A DNA stretch of 64,000 nucleotides from contig JABVXU010000176.1 in assembly GCA_013365365.1 (NCBI GenBank), forward strand, positions 1-64,000, in the 5' to 3' direction. Below, in pieces: positions 63,656 through 64,000 of this stretch. Position 1 is the first letter of the stretch; each line of letters opens with the position of its first letter. The notes beneath the pieces are model-generated. The model did no database searches. It was not told the origin of the DNA and saw nothing but the letters and a program-made list of their open reading frames with translations. The stretch comes from Cruorifilaria tuberocauda (Eukaryota > Nematoda > Chromadorea > Rhabditida > Onchocercidae). The translations under genes and the position numbers were made by a program.

Positions 63656-64000
63656 CTGAAACTGTTAAATGTATCAGATAATAGGGAAGGAAGATAGCTC
63701 AGACAATACGGGCAAGATAAATTAAAATTATTAATTATTGATTGATTAAAACAGCTTTCTGAAATTGCTTACTAACTGAAATATTTAATTATCAAAAGTT
63801 CTATCATTCAATAGTTATTAGTAAGTTTAATTTTTTCAAATACAATTTAAATATCTTGATCATTGGTTTACGTTTGATATTTAAGCTTTCATTAAGTGGC
63901 AATGTTTTTGAGAAAAGAATGTTCATGCAAAAATATTCATAACAAATACTAACAGTAATATTCGTTGTTACTGTAACTTGTAATTATATTACTTAAACTC
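63656..64000. other. Intron of the Tudor-like gene up to the window edge
   Basis: AT-rich with no open frame of interest. A TTTCAG acceptor at 63656-63661 borders the first visible exon. Nothing else was recognised. Confidence 0.5.

Noticed and set aside
1..64000. Wolbachia-derived insert, retrotransposon or viral sequence
   Set aside because: No reverse transcriptase, transposase, integrase or bacterial housekeeping protein fragment was seen in any frame examined.

Overview
The window is nuclear DNA from a nematode, most likely a spirurid/filarial worm (inference). It is strongly AT-rich, with short phase-consistent exons, introns ending in TTTCAG/TTTTAG, apparent spliced-leader acceptors just upstream of start codons, and nematode-specific cuticlin genes. 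Genes are sparse and many introns and spacers are kilobases long. No transposon ORF, CRISPR array, bacterial insert or viral gene was recognised. Exon models below were joined by hand from splice motifs, and phases were checked exon by exon.

Layout. 1.8-6.7 kb: two divergently transcribed paralogous C2H2 zinc-finger genes. Both begin with a separate 57-bp exon encoding a signal-peptide-like hydrophobic segment, so they look like secreted or membrane-directed zinc-finger proteins; the plus-strand copy is frameshifted in its last finger. 9.4-28.7 kb (minus): one zyxin/LPP-family gene (zyx-1), 507 codons in 13 coding exons, with three LIM domains, a coding 45-bp minisatellite, a 9.85-kb intron before LIM1 and two possible first exons. 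28.7-36.7 kb: gene-poor AT-rich DNA. 36.7-40.5 kb (minus): a C18orf32/UPF0729-like small membrane protein just downstream of nsun-5, a 9-exon, 448-residue rRNA m5C methyltransferase; possibly an operon. 44.0-46.0 and 53.6-55.8 kb (minus): two tandem CUT-1-type cuticlins (ZP domain, cleavage site, C-terminal transmembrane segment) with matching exon structure. 57.3 kb (plus): tRNA-Lys(TTT). 61.2-61.6 kb (plus): a possible 69-residue two-exon gene. 61.6 kb to the right edge (minus): the 3' part of a gene with a Tudor-like domain.

The genes do not form one pathway. The cuticlins build cuticle, zyx-1 acts at muscle/adhesion sites, nsun-5 modifies rRNA. The least expected item is the pair of C2H2 proteins with conserved N-terminal signal sequences.
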